From: Trinickia diaoshuihuensis | GTDB taxonomy: Bacteria > Pseudomonadota > Gammaproteobacteria > Burkholderiales > Burkholderiaceae | Direction of reading: 5' to 3' | DNA length: 64,000 nt | Assembly (NCBI RefSeq): GCF_003390925.1 | Contig: NZ_QUBS01000005.1 | Span: 1 to 64,000, forward strand | In this document: piece by piece, positions 18,316 to 29,317 of the stretch | How positions within the stretch are numbered: the stretch's first letter is position 1 | Layout of the letters: every line of letters begins with the position of its first letter | Translations under genes and position numbers: made by a program | Notes under the pieces: model-generated | Databases searched by the model: none | What the model was told of the DNA's origin: nothing | What the model saw: the letters and a program-made list of their open reading frames with translations, nothing else

Positions 18316-19242
18316 ATGTCTGACCAAGACCGTTTGCCGCCGCTGCAGATGCTTTCGGTGTTCGAGTGCGCGGCGAGACTGGCCAGTTTCACGGCGGCTG
18401 CGCGCGAACTCGGATCCACTCAGCCGGCCGTCAGCCAGCGCATCGTGCAGCTCGAGTCGGATCTCGGGGTGCCGCTGTTCGAGCGAGGGCACCGCGGCGT
18501 CACGCTGACCGCCGACGGCCGCCGTCTTTATGAAGCGGTACGCGAAGGCATGGGCACGATGCGCGATGCCGTCTCCGAAATACGCGCGGCGCGAGCCAAG
18601 GGCGCGTTGACGATCCTGACCGACGCCGGTTTCGCGACCTACTGGCTCGTGCCCCGGCTCATGGACCTCAGGCGGCTATTGCCCGACATCAACGTCAAGG
18701 TGGTGACTTCGCAACTGGCATTCGACCCGCGCCGAGATCACGCGGACGTGGCCATCGCATTCGGCGACGGCGATTGGGCGCCCTGCACGGCGACACGGTT
18801 GTTTCCCGAGGAAGTCGTCCCGGTCTGTTCGCTCAAGTTTCGCGAAGCGCATCCTCAAATCGCCGAGCCGGCCGATTTGTACGAGGCGCACCTATTGCAC
18901 GTGCAGCCCACCGAACCCGAGCGCTGGTTAGGCTGGAATGGCTGGTTCGCGACGCACGGATTGAGCGCGCCGTCGGACCGGCACGGATCGACGTTCAACA
19001 GCTACGCGCTCGTCATGAACGCGGCATTGGCGCATCAGGGGGTTGCGCTCGGATGGCTACCGCTCGTCGACGAACTCATCGCGAGCGGGCAGTTGGTCGC
19101 GCTGTTCGACGAGCCCGTGAGCACCGCGCGCGGATATTTCTTGGTTTGCCCGCCGGCGCGGCCGGAGACGCCCGCTGCGCCGGCTTTCCGGCGATGGCTG
19201 TTCGCGGCGTGCGCGGCAAGCGTCGCCGCGGCGGCGCCGTAG
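18316..19242 (+). CDS. LysR-family regulator of the choline-sulfate operon
   Basis: A 308-residue LysR protein with an N-terminal winged helix (MLSVFECAARLASFTAAARE, then STQPAVSQRIVQLE) and an effector domain typical of choline-sulfate utilisation regulators: LTDAGFATYWLVPRLMDLRR. ATG 18316 is preferred to the one at 18310 because AAGG lies 7 bases before it. The divergent arrangement with betC, 104 bases apart, suggests it activates betC and the downstream genes in response to choline or its sulfate ester. It ends 31 bases before the convergent ATPase gene. Confidence 0.87.
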   Translation: MSDQDRLPPLQMLSVFECAARLASFTAAARELGSTQPAVSQRIVQLESDLGVPLFERGHRGVTLTADGRRLYEAVREGMGTMRDAVSEIRAARAKGALTILTDAGFATYWLVPRLMDLRRLLPDINVKVVTSQLAFDPRRDHADVAIAFGDGDWAPCTATRLFPEEVVPVCSLKFREAHPQIAEPADLYEAHLLHVQPTEPERWLGWNGWFATHGLSAPSDRHGSTFNSYALVMNAALAHQGVALGWLPLVDELIASGQLVALFDEPVSTARGYFLVCPPARPETPAAPAFRRWLFAACAASVAAAAP

Positions 19243-19273
19243 AAAGGCGTATCGTTACCGCCCGGCCCCGACC

Positions 19274-20392
19274 CTACTGCTTGCGCCGTCGAACCCACTC
19301 CGCGAACGCTTCATCCTCGATGCGGTAATCCCCCAGGCCGAGCCGCGTCACGACGTTATTGGCCTGCAAACGCCGCAATGCATGCGCGACGGTATTTTTC
19401 GTCGCGCTCTTTCCGACCGATGCCGATAGCGTGGCGATGCTCGCCGCCCCGTGAATATCGGTATCGCCGCGCGCGAGCAGCGTGACGACCGCTCGATCCG
19501 CCGGGTTCATTTCCGCCCATTGTTTCGAAAAATGCTCGTCCGAAAACACGGAAGCCTTCGTGTGCGCCAGAGCGGCTTGCACGCCCTGCGGCTGATAGAG
19601 CACATAGCGCTCGACGAATCGTTTGAAAAATTCGGGCGTCCGATGCAACTCCTCGAATGCCTGCCTGCCCTCGGCCAGCGTGAGCTTGTTCTTGATCATG
19701 CTGTTCATGAGCTTGACCGTGAAATTCACGAATTCATCTCCCAATAGCGGGAACGGCTCCAGCGTCGCCCAGTTGTAGAACGGCTCCGACGCTCGCGCAA
19801 ACATCTCGCGCAGCGTGGTTTCGGAACTGCCCGCGAAGATGACCTTGATACTGAGCTTACGGATGTCGAGCGCGGCGCGCAGCGAATGAGCAAAGTCGCT
19901 ATGCGTGGCGCGCGCCAGTACCTGCGCCTCGTCGATCGCGAGCAGCAGCGGCTTTCCTTGACGATCGATCTGTTTGAGGATTTCCCGCAGCGCGGTGGCG
20001 CCGTCCGTCTTGTGTGCGGCCAATTCGGCTTCGAACGTGCCTTCGATACCCGAGACGGCGGCCGTTGCCTTCACTTTCTTCACGGGCCTGCCAAGTTTGG
20101 CGAACACGGCTTTCAGGCCCTGCGGCTCGAGTGCTTCGGAAAGCGCGGCTAGCAAGGCCGTCTCCGGTGCCGAGCGGCTGTCCCATAGGTTCGTATAAGC
20201 AACGAGGTAGCCGCGTGCGACGGCGGCGGGCAGCAAATCGCGCAGCAAAAATTCCGTCTTACCCATACGCCGTCGCGCGAACAGTCCACGGGCGGACGAC
20301 AACTTCAGATCGAACGCATCCAGATACGCCGCCGCCAGGTCGGAACGCGCAAAATGCCACGGATCCGGTTCGGGAGTTTCATGAAGCATCAT
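19274..20392 (-). CDS. Orphan predicted ATPase with C-terminal winged helix
   Basis: A 372-residue P-loop NTPase of the archaeal-type ATPase_2 style. The Walker A region reads FARRRMGKTEFLL (about residues 41-53), a variant in which Ala replaces the first Gly. Walker B is LLLAIDEAQVL, and a sensor-like KVIFAGSSETTLREMF follows. The C-terminal 80 residues (NPADRAVVTLLARGD, then NTVAHALRRLQANNVVTRLG) look like a winged-helix DNA-binding domain. Function is unknown; such ATPases occur in mobile-element or defence-like contexts. No good ribosome site precedes ATG 20392 or 20389. Upstream lie eight copies of a GTATCA/TGATAC motif, possibly its own operator. Confidence 0.75.
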   Translation of the reverse strand: MMLHETPEPDPWHFARSDLAAAYLDAFDLKLSSARGLFARRRMGKTEFLLRDLLPAAVARGYLVAYTNLWDSRSAPETALLAALSEALEPQGLKAVFAKLGRPVKKVKATAAVSGIEGTFEAELAAHKTDGATALREILKQIDRQGKPLLLAIDEAQVLARATHSDFAHSLRAALDIRKLSIKVIFAGSSETTLREMFARASEPFYNWATLEPFPLLGDEFVNFTVKLMNSMIKNKLTLAEGRQAFEELHRTPEFFKRFVERYVLYQPQGVQAALAHTKASVFSDEHFSKQWAEMNPADRAVVTLLARGDTDIHGAASIATLSASVGKSATKNTVAHALRRLQANNVVTRLGLGDYRIEDEAFAEWVRRRKQ

Positions 20393-20403
20393 CAAGTTTG
20401 ATA

Positions 20404-20512
20404 GGTATCAAAATGCGTGATACTTCATGATACCAGTCAATCACGGATGGTGAGTATCACCAAGTATCACTAGTTTTGAGAAGTATCAAAATAGATGATA
20501 CTTCATGATACC
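20404..20512. repeat. Phased GTATCA/TGATAC array before the ATPase gene
   Basis: Eight copies of GTATCA or its complement start at 20405, 20418, 20428, 20454, 20464, 20483, 20496 and 20506. Two near-identical 31-bp blocks (20404-20434 and 20482-20512, 27 of 31 matching) each hold three copies spaced 13 and 10 bases apart; the middle pair is also 10 apart. The 10-base spacing places sites on one face of the helix. It fills the gap between the LysR stop and the ATPase start. Confidence 0.8.
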
Positions 20513-20529
20513 AATCCGGCAGCAGCGCG

Positions 20530-21462
20530 TCAGAGGGCTTCGATAAGATCGCGCCGCTTGGTGCGGCAATAGGCCGTGCAAGCGATATGCGCGGCGCTCG
20601 CGGCTGCGTTGACCATCGCGCTGGCATTGGCCGGCTTGCACACGGAAACCACGATCGGCGGTGGGACCGGCTTCAACGGCAATTCGACGAACTCGCCCGT
20701 GCGCAACTCCTCTGTCACGAATAGGCTGGGAATACAGGCCACGCCGTAACCATCGCGCACGAGCTGAACGATCGCGGCGACCGAAGGGGAGCACGTCACG
20801 CGCGTGTGCTCGGGCCGGACGTTCTCTTGGCGCGCGAGCGTGAGCACGATGCTTTGCAAGGCAACCTGGGGAGCGGTACCGCGGCCGAAGGTCAAGATCG
20901 GACGCTGAAGCACGCGCGCGGCTAGGCCCGCCGTGCGCCGCGACAGTAAGCCGCGCTTCGCGATCCACCGCACGGGATAGCTTGCGATCGCACTCGAGGC
21001 GATCTTCGTGCTGTCGATTCCCTCCACGCGGATAACCAAATCGAGTTCGCCCGCCAGCAATCGTTGCTGCAAAACCGCGCTCGAATCGACGGTCAGGTCG
21101 ACGTCAAGTTGCGGAAATTTGGCATTGAGATGCGTGACATAGTGAGCAAGCCAAGAATGCACGAGCGTCTCGATGACGCCCAAGCGTAGTTTTCCGCCGA
21201 CGACGACCTCCTCTCCGGCGGCCTCGCGCAGCGCGCGCGCCGCATCGACCACGTTGCGCGCGAGCCCGAGCAAGCTCTCGCCCGCCGGCGTCAGGCGAAA
21301 TTGGTTCGTCGACCGGTCGACGAGTTCGGTGCGCAGCTCGTCTTCGAGCGATTTGATCCGTAACGAAATCGTCGCCGGCGTGGCGTGCAGCACGCGCGCC
21401 GTGGCGCGAAAGCTTTCGAGCTCCGCCAGCGTAACGAAAGTTTCGACGAATCGCGTATTCAT
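20530..21462 (-). CDS. LysR-family regulator coupled to a chemoreceptor gene
   Basis: A 310-residue LysR protein: winged helix at the N-terminus ([20 protein letters not shown], then [17 protein letters not shown]) and a substrate-binding domain with [20 protein letters not shown]. Its ATG overlaps the TGA of the upstream chemoreceptor gene as ATGA, so translation is probably coupled. That arrangement is unusual for LysR genes, which are mostly divergent from their targets. Its target is unknown; the DUF1445/MFS/oxoprolinase cluster on the other side of the chemoreceptor is one candidate. Confidence 0.85.
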   Translation of the reverse strand: MNTRFVETFVTLAELESFRATARVLHATPATISLRIKSLEDELRTELVDRSTNQFRLTPAGESLLGLARNVVDAARALREAAGEEVVVGGKLRLGVIETLVHSWLAHYVTHLNAKFPQLDVDLTVDSSAVLQQRLLAGELDLVIRVEGIDSTKIASSAIASYPVRWIAKRGLLSRRTAGLAARVLQRPILTFGRGTAPQVALQSIVLTLARQENVRPEHTRVTCSPSVAAIVQLVRDGYGVACIPSLFVTEELRTGEFVELPLKPVPPPIVVSVCKPANASAMVNAAASAAHIACTAYCRTKRRDLIEAL

Positions 21463-23036
21463 CGCCTAGCGCGCAACGCCCCCTCTTCGGCAACGCGAAA
21501 CGCTTGCATCGCCTCGCCAAGTTGCTGGGCTTGCTCGTTGAGCGAAACCGCCGCCGCGGCCGCCTGTTCCACGAGCGCCGCGTTTTGTTGCGTCGCGCCG
21601 TCCATCTGCGAGATCGCTCGATTGACTTCGTCGATACCGATGCTCTGTTGGCTCGATGCCGTGGCAATCTCATCGACGATCGTCGTTACGCGCTTGACGG
21701 CCGCAACGATGCTCTCCATCGCATCACCCGCGCTTTCCGCGAGCGCCGCCCCGCTCTCGACTTGTGCCAGCGACGTATCCACCAGCACCCGGATCTCCTT
21801 CGCGGCCGCCGCACTGCGCTGCGCCAAGCTACGAACCTCGCTCGCAACCACCGCGAAGCCGCGCCCGTGCTCGCCCGCCCGCGCGGCCTCGACGGCCGCG
21901 TTCAGTGCCAGGATGTTGGTTTGGAACGCGATGCTGTCGATGACCGACGTGATATCCGCCACCTTTTTCGAACTCTCGGCGATCGCCCTGACCTTGCTCA
22001 CGACATCGCCGACCACACCGCCGCCGCGCTCCGCCTCCGATGACGCGCTAGCCGCCACCTCCGTCGCCCGCGACGCGTTTTCCGCGTTTTGCTTGACCGT
22101 CGAGGTAAGCTCGTCCATGGCCGCCGCGGTTTGTTCGAGCGATGCCGCTTGCTGCTCGGTACGGCTCGACAAATCGCCGTTGCCTGTGGCGATCTCGGCA
22201 GCCGCACCCCGGATCGTCTCCGCCGCGGACTTCACGCGCGATACGGTGCCCGCGAGCGTATCGCGTGTGTATGCAATGGCGGAGACGATACTGTCGTCGT
22301 CCCCTTGCGCGACATCGATGCGTCCCGTCAAATCGCCCGACGCGATTTGGCGCGCCAATTCGGCGGCCTTCGCCGGCTCGCCGCCCACCGAGCGGCGCAC
22401 GCTCTTCACGGCGAGCGAGGTCAGAATCGAAATCGCCACGCCAAGTACGATCAGGACCGCGAACGAGGTACCGAGCGTGCGATAGAAAGCCGCTTGGATA
22501 TCGTCCTGGTACACGCCCGCAATAAAATCCCAATTCCACGGCTTATAGCGTTTGACGAATCCTAGCTTCGAACTCGGCGCCGTCTCGCCCGGCTTCGGCC
22601 ACCAGTATTCGACGTAACCCATCCCGTCCGGCGATGCGCCGGCCGCCGCGATGTCCCGATAGAGCAAGTTGCCCTTCGAGTCTTTCCACTGCGACATGTC
22701 CTTGCCATTGAGCTTCGGCGCCATCGGGTGCATGACCACGACCGAATCCGCTCCGACGACGGTCACATAGCCATTGCCGCTATAACGAAGGTCGGCAATA
22801 CGCGCGAGCGCTTGCTGCTTGGCGGCATCCGCGGGAAGTTTGCCCGCTTGCGCGTCGCGATCGAGGCCGGCGGCGATCGAATACGCCGCCTCCGTGACAT
22901 CGGCAAGCGCGTGCTTGCGCTCGGTCAGTTGCATTTCGCGCATCTGCATGGCGTGCCAGACCGTGAGCGTAAGCAACCCCACCCAAGTCAGGAGCAGCGG
23001 GATCCAAAGCTTTTGTCGCAGGGATAAGCGGGACAT
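21459..23036 (-). CDS. Methyl-accepting chemotaxis protein with periplasmic single Cache domain
   Basis: A 525-residue transmembrane chemoreceptor. TM1 is [18 protein letters not shown] (about residues 10-27). The periplasmic sCache_2-type sensor contains [20 protein letters not shown] and [15 protein letters not shown]2 ([20 protein letters not shown], about 192-211) leads to a HAMP segment and a long signalling helix pair whose tip reads [23 protein letters not shown] 23036 has AAGAAAG upstream; longer starts would add residues before TM1. Cache receptors of this type often sense small carboxylates. The gene is coupled to the following LysR gene by a 4-base overlap. Confidence 0.92.
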   Translation of the reverse strand: MSRLSLRQKLWIPLLLTWVGLLTLTVWHAMQMREMQLTERKHALADVTEAAYSIAAGLDRDAQAGKLPADAAKQQALARIADLRYSGNGYVTVVGADSVVVMHPMAPKLNGKDMSQWKDSKGNLLYRDIAAAGASPDGMGYVEYWWPKPGETAPSSKLGFVKRYKPWNWDFIAGVYQDDIQAAFYRTLGTSFAVLIVLGVAISILTSLAVKSVRRSVGGEPAKAAELARQIASGDLTGRIDVAQGDDDSIVSAIAYTRDTLAGTVSRVKSAAETIRGAAAEIATGNGDLSSRTEQQAASLEQTAAAMDELTSTVKQNAENASRATEVAASASSEAERGGGVVGDVVSKVRAIAESSKKVADITSVIDSIAFQTNILALNAAVEAARAGEHGRGFAVVASEVRSLAQRSAAAAKEIRVLVDTSLAQVESGAALAESAGDAMESIVAAVKRVTTIVDEIATASSQQSIGIDEVNRAISQMDGATQQNAALVEQAAAAAVSLNEQAQQLGEAMQAFRVAEEGALRARR

Positions 23037-23430
23037 GATGTTTTCTTTCTTCAGACGAAATAGGCGATTCAGACGGTGGGCACGGCGCGGCGCACACCAC
23101 TCGCGGCCCTTCTGCATAACGGCATCCATGCGCGAATGTTAAGTGAATCGAAGACCTATCCCCTCTCGCTTCGATGCGTCGATTCCATCCCCAAGCATGA
23201 ACTAAGTCAATCCGGCCGACCGCCTATAACGCCGCGCGTATCGCCTTGAAACCCTTCTCCCGCTTGATTTTTATCTCAATCCAATGCCGATTCTGCGCGC
23301 GCCGCTTTGGGGAAAACCCGGATAAAACCGTTAAGAGAAACTTGACAGCAGCGCGCGGAATAACTTGCTGGCGCGTCATTTTTTTCAAACCTAATCTGCT
23401 CATCAAGCCATCTCATCGAGGAATGCCGTC
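23037..23430. other. 394-bp divergent intergenic region
   Basis: This is the only gene-free stretch above 300 bases. On the minus strand TTGACT (23205-23210) and TGGAAT (23182-23187) are 17 bases apart and could serve the chemoreceptor. On the plus strand TTGACA at 23342-23347 has no matching -10 box at the right distance. No convincing small gene, RNA or dyad was found. Confidence 0.35.
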
Positions 23431-24201
23431 ATGCCGTATCGATTCCGCCAACTCGTTCGCCACAAGGACTTCAAGGGGCCGACCGCCGGCCAATGCGGCG
23501 AGTACGCGCAAGCCAATCTCGTGATCGTCCCGAGCGCCTACGCCGAGGATTTCCTCCGGTTCTGCGTAAGAAACCCTAAGGCGTGCCCGCTCTTGGGCGT
23601 CGGCGAGCGCGGCCAATGGAACGTGCCCTCGCTAGGAGAGGATCTCGATCTGCGCACCGACGTCCCGGGCTACAACGTCTATCGCAACGGCGAATTGAGC
23701 GAACAGCCCGACGACATCGTCTCTCTTTGGAACGACGATCTCGTGGCGTTCGCGATCGGCTGCTCGTTCTCGTTCGAGCAGATGCTGGCGAACGAACGCA
23801 TCGGACTACGCCACGTGGAAGAAGGCGTCAACGTGCCGATGTTCCGCACCGATATCGACAACGTGCCAGCCGGTCCGTTCGGCGGGAAACTCGTCGTATC
23901 GATGCGGCCGATGACGGGCGCGAACGCCATCCGCGCGGTGCAGGTCACGAGCCGCTTTCCTTCCGTGCACGGCGCCCCCGTCCATTTGGGCAGCCCGCGT
24001 GCGATCGGTATCGCCGATCTGTCGCGCCCCGACTACGGGGACGCCGTAACGATCCATGAAAACGAACTGCCTGTGTTCTGGGCCTGCGGCGTCACACCGC
24101 AAAGCGCGTTGGAAGCCGCGCGGCTGCCGTTTGCCATTGCTCATCGCCCGGGCCACATGCTCGTAACCGACATCCCCAACGCATCGCTCGCCGTCCTTTG
24201 A
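23431..24201 (+). CDS. DUF1445 family protein (D-glutamate cyclase-like putative hydro-lyase)
   Basis: A 256-residue member of the DUF1445 family (YcsI and homologues, annotated as putative hydro-lyases). Family stretches include [19 protein letters not shown] near the start, [40 protein letters not shown] and [20 protein letters not shown] with TDIPN at the end. The mammalian DGLUCY protein contains this domain and forms 5-oxo-D-proline from D-glutamate. GAGG lies 8 bases before the ATG. It is followed by an MFS carrier and a 5-oxoprolinase gene, which supports a D-glutamate/5-oxoproline role (inference). Confidence 0.82.
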   Translation: MPYRFRQLVRHKDFKGPTAGQCGEYAQANLVIVPSAYAEDFLRFCVRNPKACPLLGVGERGQWNVPSLGEDLDLRTDVPGYNVYRNGELSEQPDDIVSLWNDDLVAFAIGCSFSFEQMLANERIGLRHVEEGVNVPMFRTDIDNVPAGPFGGKLVVSMRPMTGANAIRAVQVTSRFPSVHGAPVHLGSPRAIGIADLSRPDYGDAVTIHENELPVFWACGVTPQSALEAARLPFAIAHRPGHMLVTDIPNASLAVL

Positions 24202-24243
24202 CGCGGCCTGCCGGTGCATGCACGTCGTAGTGAGGAGACTGTA

Positions 24244-25560
24244 ATGAATTCCGAAGCACGCTACCCCGAGATCGAACACGCCGACGATGCCGGAGGCAAC
24301 GCCGCCGGACACGGCGGTCATGCACTGTTCGCTTGGTACGGCCATTTGCGCGCGAACGAACGCCGCGCATTTTGGAGTTGCAAAGCGGGCTACGCCCTCG
24401 ATGCGATGGATACGCAATTCTTAAGCTTCGTCATCCCCACGCTGATCGCAACGTGGGGATTGACCTCCGGCCAAGCGGGCCTCATCGGCACCGTCACACT
24501 CTTGATGTCCGCGCTCGGCGGCTGGATCGCGGGCATCCTGTCCGATCGGATCGGGCGCGTACGCACGCTGCAGATCACGATCGTCTGGTTCGCGCTCTTC
24601 ACGCTCGCCTGCGCATTCGCGCAGAACTTCACGCAACTGCTCGTCGCACGCGGGTTGATGGGCTTGGGATTCGGCGGCGAATGGACGGCCGGCGCCGTAT
24701 TGATGGGAGAAGTGATCCGCGCCCGCGACCGCGGCAAGGCGGTCGGCATGGTTCAAGCGGGCTGGGCGATCGGCTGGGCCGTCTCCGCCGGACTCTATAC
24801 GCTCGTCTTTTCGCTACTGCCCGCCGAAACCGCTTGGCGCGCACTGTTCGCCCTCGGCATCGCGCCCGCGCCGTTCGTGATCTTCATCCGCCGCTTGGTG
24901 GAAGAGCCCGAGGTGCACCGGCTGGCCAAAGCGCAAGAGCGCGAGACGAACACCGCGCACTCGTTCATGGAGATATTCGGCGCCGACATGTGGTTCACGA
25001 CACTGCGCACAGCCCTGCTCGCCACCGGCGCGCAAGGCGGCTACTACGCCATCACGACGTGGCTCCCGACTTACCTTAAGACGGAACAGCACCTGAGCGT
25101 CATCGGTACCGGCGGATATCTGGCCGTCATCATCGCGGGGTCGTACGCGGGCTATCTGTGCGGCGCCTGGCTTTCCGACCGAGCCGGTCGAAAGCTTGCC
25201 TTCATCACGTACGCCCTCGCTTCGATGATCATTGCGATTGCCTATACACATCTGTCGCTCGATAACACGCTCTTGCTGATCCTGGGATTCCCGCTCGGGT
25301 TTTTCGCATCGGGGATTTTTTCGGGGATGGGCGCGTTCATGTCGGAACTCTTTCCCACGCGCGTCCGTGGATCCGGCCAGGGCTTTTGTTACAACTTCGG
25401 CCGTGCCGTAGGCGCAGCGTTTCCGTTCCTCATCGGCTACGTCGCGCAAAAGATGGCGCTCGGCGCCGCGATCGGCACTTTCGCCGCCTGCGCCTACGGC
25501 GTCGTCATACTGGCTGCCCTTACGCTGCCCGAAACACGCGGCGCGCAATTGAAGCACTGA
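24244..25560 (+). CDS. MFS carrier, probably for an organic acid or oxoproline-type substrate
   Basis: A 438-residue inner-membrane transporter with about 12 membrane helices. The start has AGGAG 6 bases upstream. The N-terminal half shows [19 protein letters not shown], with the acidic pair typical of AAHS/NanT-like carriers, and the MFS loop [15 protein letters not shown] second loop signature is [12 protein letters not shown] in the other half. It is 42 bases after the DUF1445 gene and 26 before the oxoprolinase gene, so uptake of D-glutamate, 5-oxoproline or a related acid is inferred from context only. Confidence 0.85.
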   Translation: MNSEARYPEIEHADDAGGNAAGHGGHALFAWYGHLRANERRAFWSCKAGYALDAMDTQFLSFVIPTLIATWGLTSGQAGLIGTVTLLMSALGGWIAGILSDRIGRVRTLQITIVWFALFTLACAFAQNFTQLLVARGLMGLGFGGEWTAGAVLMGEVIRARDRGKAVGMVQAGWAIGWAVSAGLYTLVFSLLPAETAWRALFALGIAPAPFVIFIRRLVEEPEVHRLAKAQERETNTAHSFMEIFGADMWFTTLRTALLATGAQGGYYAITTWLPTYLKTEQHLSVIGTGGYLAVIIAGSYAGYLCGAWLSDRAGRKLAFITYALASMIIAIAYTHLSLDNTLLLILGFPLGFFASGIFSGMGAFMSELFPTRVRGSGQGFCYNFGRAVGAAFPFLIGYVAQKMALGAAIGTFAACAYGVVILAALTLPETRGAQLKH

Positions 25561-25586
25561 TCCCCGCATCGCCCTTTATCGAAACC

Positions 25587-28500
25587 ATGAAGTACGACGA
25601 CATGAAGCACAATCCAGAGACAATTACTTCGGACTCCGAACGATGGCAATTTTGGGTAGACCGCGGCGGCACGTTCACGGATATCGTCGCGCGGCGTCCC
25701 GACGGTACGCTGGTCACTCATAAGGTCCTATCGGAAAATCCCGAGCGTTATCGCGACTCCGCCGTGCAGGGCATTCGCGAGTTGCTCGGCGTGCCGGACG
25801 GTGCCCCCGTCCCCGCCGAACGGATCGAATGCGTTCGCATGGGCACGACCGTCGCCACGAATGCGCTGCTCGAGCGCAAAGGAGAGCGCACGGTCCTCGC
25901 GATCACGAAGGGTTTCGCGGATGCGTTACGTATCGCCTATCAGAACCGGCCCAAGCTGTTCGTGCGCCGGATCGAGCTCCCCACGCTGTCGGCCCAAGCT
26001 GTTCGTGCGCCGGATCGAGCTCCCCACGCTGTTATATGAACGCGTCGTGGAGATTGACGAGCGCATCGGGGCGAGAGGCGAACGCGTGCGGGAGCTCGAC
26101 GAGGCCGCTGCTCGCGCCGCGCTTGAGCAGGCCTACGATGACGGCATCCGGTCCTGCGCCATCGTCTTGATGCACGCCTATCGTCACCCGGAGCATGAGC
26201 GGCGGCTCAAGGCCATCGCGCAAGACATCGGATTCACGCAAATCTCCGTCAGTCACGAAGTCAGCCCGCTCATGAAGCTAGTCTCGCGCGGCGATACGAC
26301 CGTCGTAGATGCCTACCTCTCGCCGGTGTTGCGTCACTACGTGCGGCAAGTGGAGAGCGAACTCGGCGCGGTGCCGCTGCAATTCATGCAAAGCAACGGG
26401 GGTTTGACCGACGCTCATCGCTTCCAAGGCAAGGACGCGATCCTCTCGGGCCCCGCGGGCGGCATCGTCGGAGCAGCGCAAGTGGCTGCGCTCGCGGGCT
26501 TCGATCGCATTATCGGCTTCGATATGGGCGGCACCTCGACCGACGTCACGCACTATGCGGGAGAATACGAGCGCGACTTCGTCACGGAGGTGGCGGGCGT
26601 ACGCATTCGCGCGCCGATGATGAAGATCCATACCGTCGCCGCCGGTGGCGGCTCGATCTGCACCTTCGATGGAACGCGTTTGCGCGTAGGTCCGGAAAGC
26701 GCCGGGGCCAATCCGGGCCCGGCGGCCTACCGGCGCGGCGGCCCGTTGACCGTCACCGATTGCAACGTCATGACCGGTAAGCTCGATCCGCGGTGGTTTC
26801 CGAGCGTGTTCGGTCCGCACGGGGACGAACCGCTCGACGACGCGATCGTCGAGCAACGGTTCGCGCAATTGGCCGCCGCCGTTTCAGCCTCGACGGGGAT
26901 CGAGCGCACGCCGGAGGAGGTCGCCGAAGGATTTTTGAAAATCGCGGTCGAAAACATGGCCAACGCGATCAAACAGATTTCGGTCCAGCGCGGCTACGAC
27001 GTCACGCAATATACGCTCGCCTGCTTCGGCGGCGCCGGCGGACAGCACGCCTGCCTCGTGGCGGACGCGCTCGGCATGACGCGCGTATTCATTCATCCGC
27101 TCGCGGGTGTGCTGTCGGCATACGGCATGGGCCTCGCCGATGTCCGCGCGCTGCGCCAGCGAGCGATGGAAGTGCCGCTGAACGAACGCGCGCTGGCCGA
27201 TTGCCGGGCCGCCTTCGCCGAGCTGGCCGAAGCCGCGCGCGACGAAGTCGCCGCGCAACGGATCGACGACAGCCGCATCGCGCTGCGCCATAAACTGCAC
27301 GTCAAATACGACGGCACCGATACGGCGCTCGAAGTCGATTTCGGCGACGACGTCGCGGCGGTCATCACGCAATTCGAAACGCTTTACCGCACGCGCTATG
27401 GCTTTCTGATGCCCAATCGCGAATTGGTCGTCGAGGCCGTGGCCGTCGAGGCGATCGGCAGCACCCGTCAAGCGGCGGAAGAGCACTGGCCGCTCGCCGA
27501 AACAGCGTCGATGCAGCCGAACCCCATGATTTCAGCACGCGTGTTTACAGGCGGACAATGGCGCGAGGCACCTGTCTACGATCGCGATTCGATGGCGCCG
27601 GGCGCGCGGATCGACGGCCCTGCGATCATCAAGGAACGCACGGGTACGACGATCGTCGAGCCGGGTTGGCAACTGGCCGTGACGCGCCACAATCATATGG
27701 TCGTAGAGCGCACGACTCCGCTGGAAGCGCGTCACGCAGCGGGCACCCAGGCCGATCCGGTACTGCTCGAAGTGTTCAATAACCTGTTCATGTCGATCGC
27801 CGAGCAAATGGGCGTGACGCTCGCGAACACCTCGTACTCGGTCAACATCAAGGAGCGGCTGGACTTCTCTTGCGCCCTATTCGATGCCGGCGGCAACTTG
27901 ATCGCCAACGCACCGCACATGCCCGTCCATCTCGGCTCGATGGGCGAAAGCGTGCGCACCGTCATCGAACGCCGGGGGGGAACCATGCGGCCCGGCGATG
28001 CATTCGCCCTCAACGCGCCGTATGCGGGCGGCACGCACTTGCCCGATGTCACCGTCATCATGCCCGTATTCGCTTCGGACTCGAACGAGCCGGAGTTTTA
28101 CGTGGCGGCACGCGGGCATCATGCCGATATCGGCGGCGTGACGCCGGGATCGATGCCGCCCGATTCGGTTCACGTCGACGAGGAGGGTGTGCTGCTCGAT
28201 AACGTCCAACTCGTCGCCGAGGGCCGCTTCCTCGAGGCTCGCCTGCGCGACAAGCTCCTATCGGGCCGCTGGCCCGTGCGCAACGTCGAGCAAAATCTGG
28301 CCGACCTGCGGGCGCAAGTGGCCGCCTGCACGAAGGGCGCGCAGGAACTCGAGCGGATGTGCGCGCAATTCGGCATCGATACGGTGCGGGCCTATATGCA
28401 GCACGTGCAGGACAACGCCGAGGAAGTCGTGCGACGGACCCTCTCGGTGCTCAAAGACGGACGCTTCGAGTACGCCTTCGACGACGGCGCAAAAATCGTC

Positions 28501-29307
28501 GTCAGCGTCTCGATCGACAAAGTCCAGCGTTCGGCCGTCATCGATTTTACCGGCACGAGCGAACAGCAGCCCAATAACTTCAACGCGCCGTCCGCGATTT
28601 GCAAAGCGGCCGTGCTCTATGTCTTCCGTACGCTGGTGGATGAGGATATACCGCTGAACGCAGGCTGCCTAAAGCCGCTCGAGATCCGCATTCCCGAAGG
28701 CTCGATGCTCAATCCGCGCTATCCGGCGGCCGTCGTCGCCGGCAACGTCGAGACGTCGCAAGTCGTGACCGATGCGCTTTACGGCGCGCTCGGCGTCATG
28801 GCGGGCGCCCAGGGCACGATGAATAACTTTACGTTCGGTAACGACCGTCACCAGTACTATGAGACGATCTGCGGCGGATCGGGCGCGGGCCCTACGTTCG
28901 ATGGATGCAGCGCCGTGCAGACCCATATGACGAACTCGCGTTTGACCGATCCGGAAGTGCTCGAATGGCGCTTCCCCGTGCGGCTCGATGCGTTCGGCGT
29001 GCGGCTAGGGAGCGGCGGAGCCGGCCGGCATCGCGGCGGCGACGGAACCGAAAGGCGTGTGCGCTTCCTCGAACCGATGACGGCCGTCATGCTTGCAAAC
29101 CGGCGTCTCGTGCCGCCGTTCGGACTGGAGGGAGGCGGCCCGGGCGCCGTGGGCGCGAACTGGATCGAGCGCAACGACGGCACGCGCGAGTACTTCGGCG
29201 CACGGCATCGCATGCAGGTACGGGAGGACGATGTCGTCGTGATTCAAACGCCGGGCGGTGGCGGCTACGGCCCGGCTGAGGGTTACAACGCAAAACGCTC
29301 GTCCTGA
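25587..29307 (+). pseudogene. 5-oxoprolinase (hydantoinase A+B fusion) broken by a 43-bp duplication
   Basis: The intact gene would encode ATP-dependent 5-oxoprolinase, opening 5-oxoproline to glutamate. The HyuA part begins [19 protein letters not shown] and continues with GFDMGGTSTDVTHYAGEYER and CFGGAGGQHACLVADALG. The HyuB part begins near EVFNNLFMSIAEQMG and has FSCALFDAGGNLIANAPHMP. An exact 43-bp tandem repeat at 25947-26032 shifts the frame. Translation from 25587 stops at 26037-26039 after 150 residues, while the rest is open in another frame to 29307. Removing one copy restores an uninterrupted 1225-residue protein, the normal size. All other sequence looks intact, so the event is recent or is an assembly error. 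Confidence 0.88.
25947..26032 (+). repeat. Exact 43-bp tandem duplication
   Basis: Bases 25947-25989 and 25990-26032 are identical, both beginning CGGCCCAAGCTG and ending CCCACGCTGT. Because 43 is not a multiple of three, the second copy frameshifts the oxoprolinase gene. Confidence 0.95.
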
Positions 29308-29317
29308 GCGACGGAGG

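Noticed and set aside
23342-23370. TTGACA as a promoter of the DUF1445 gene
   Set aside because: No acceptable -10 element 16-18 bases downstream.
23224-23406. Possible 60-residue minus-strand peptide in the divergent region
   Set aside because: No ribosome site and no recognisable features; it lies in a promoter region.
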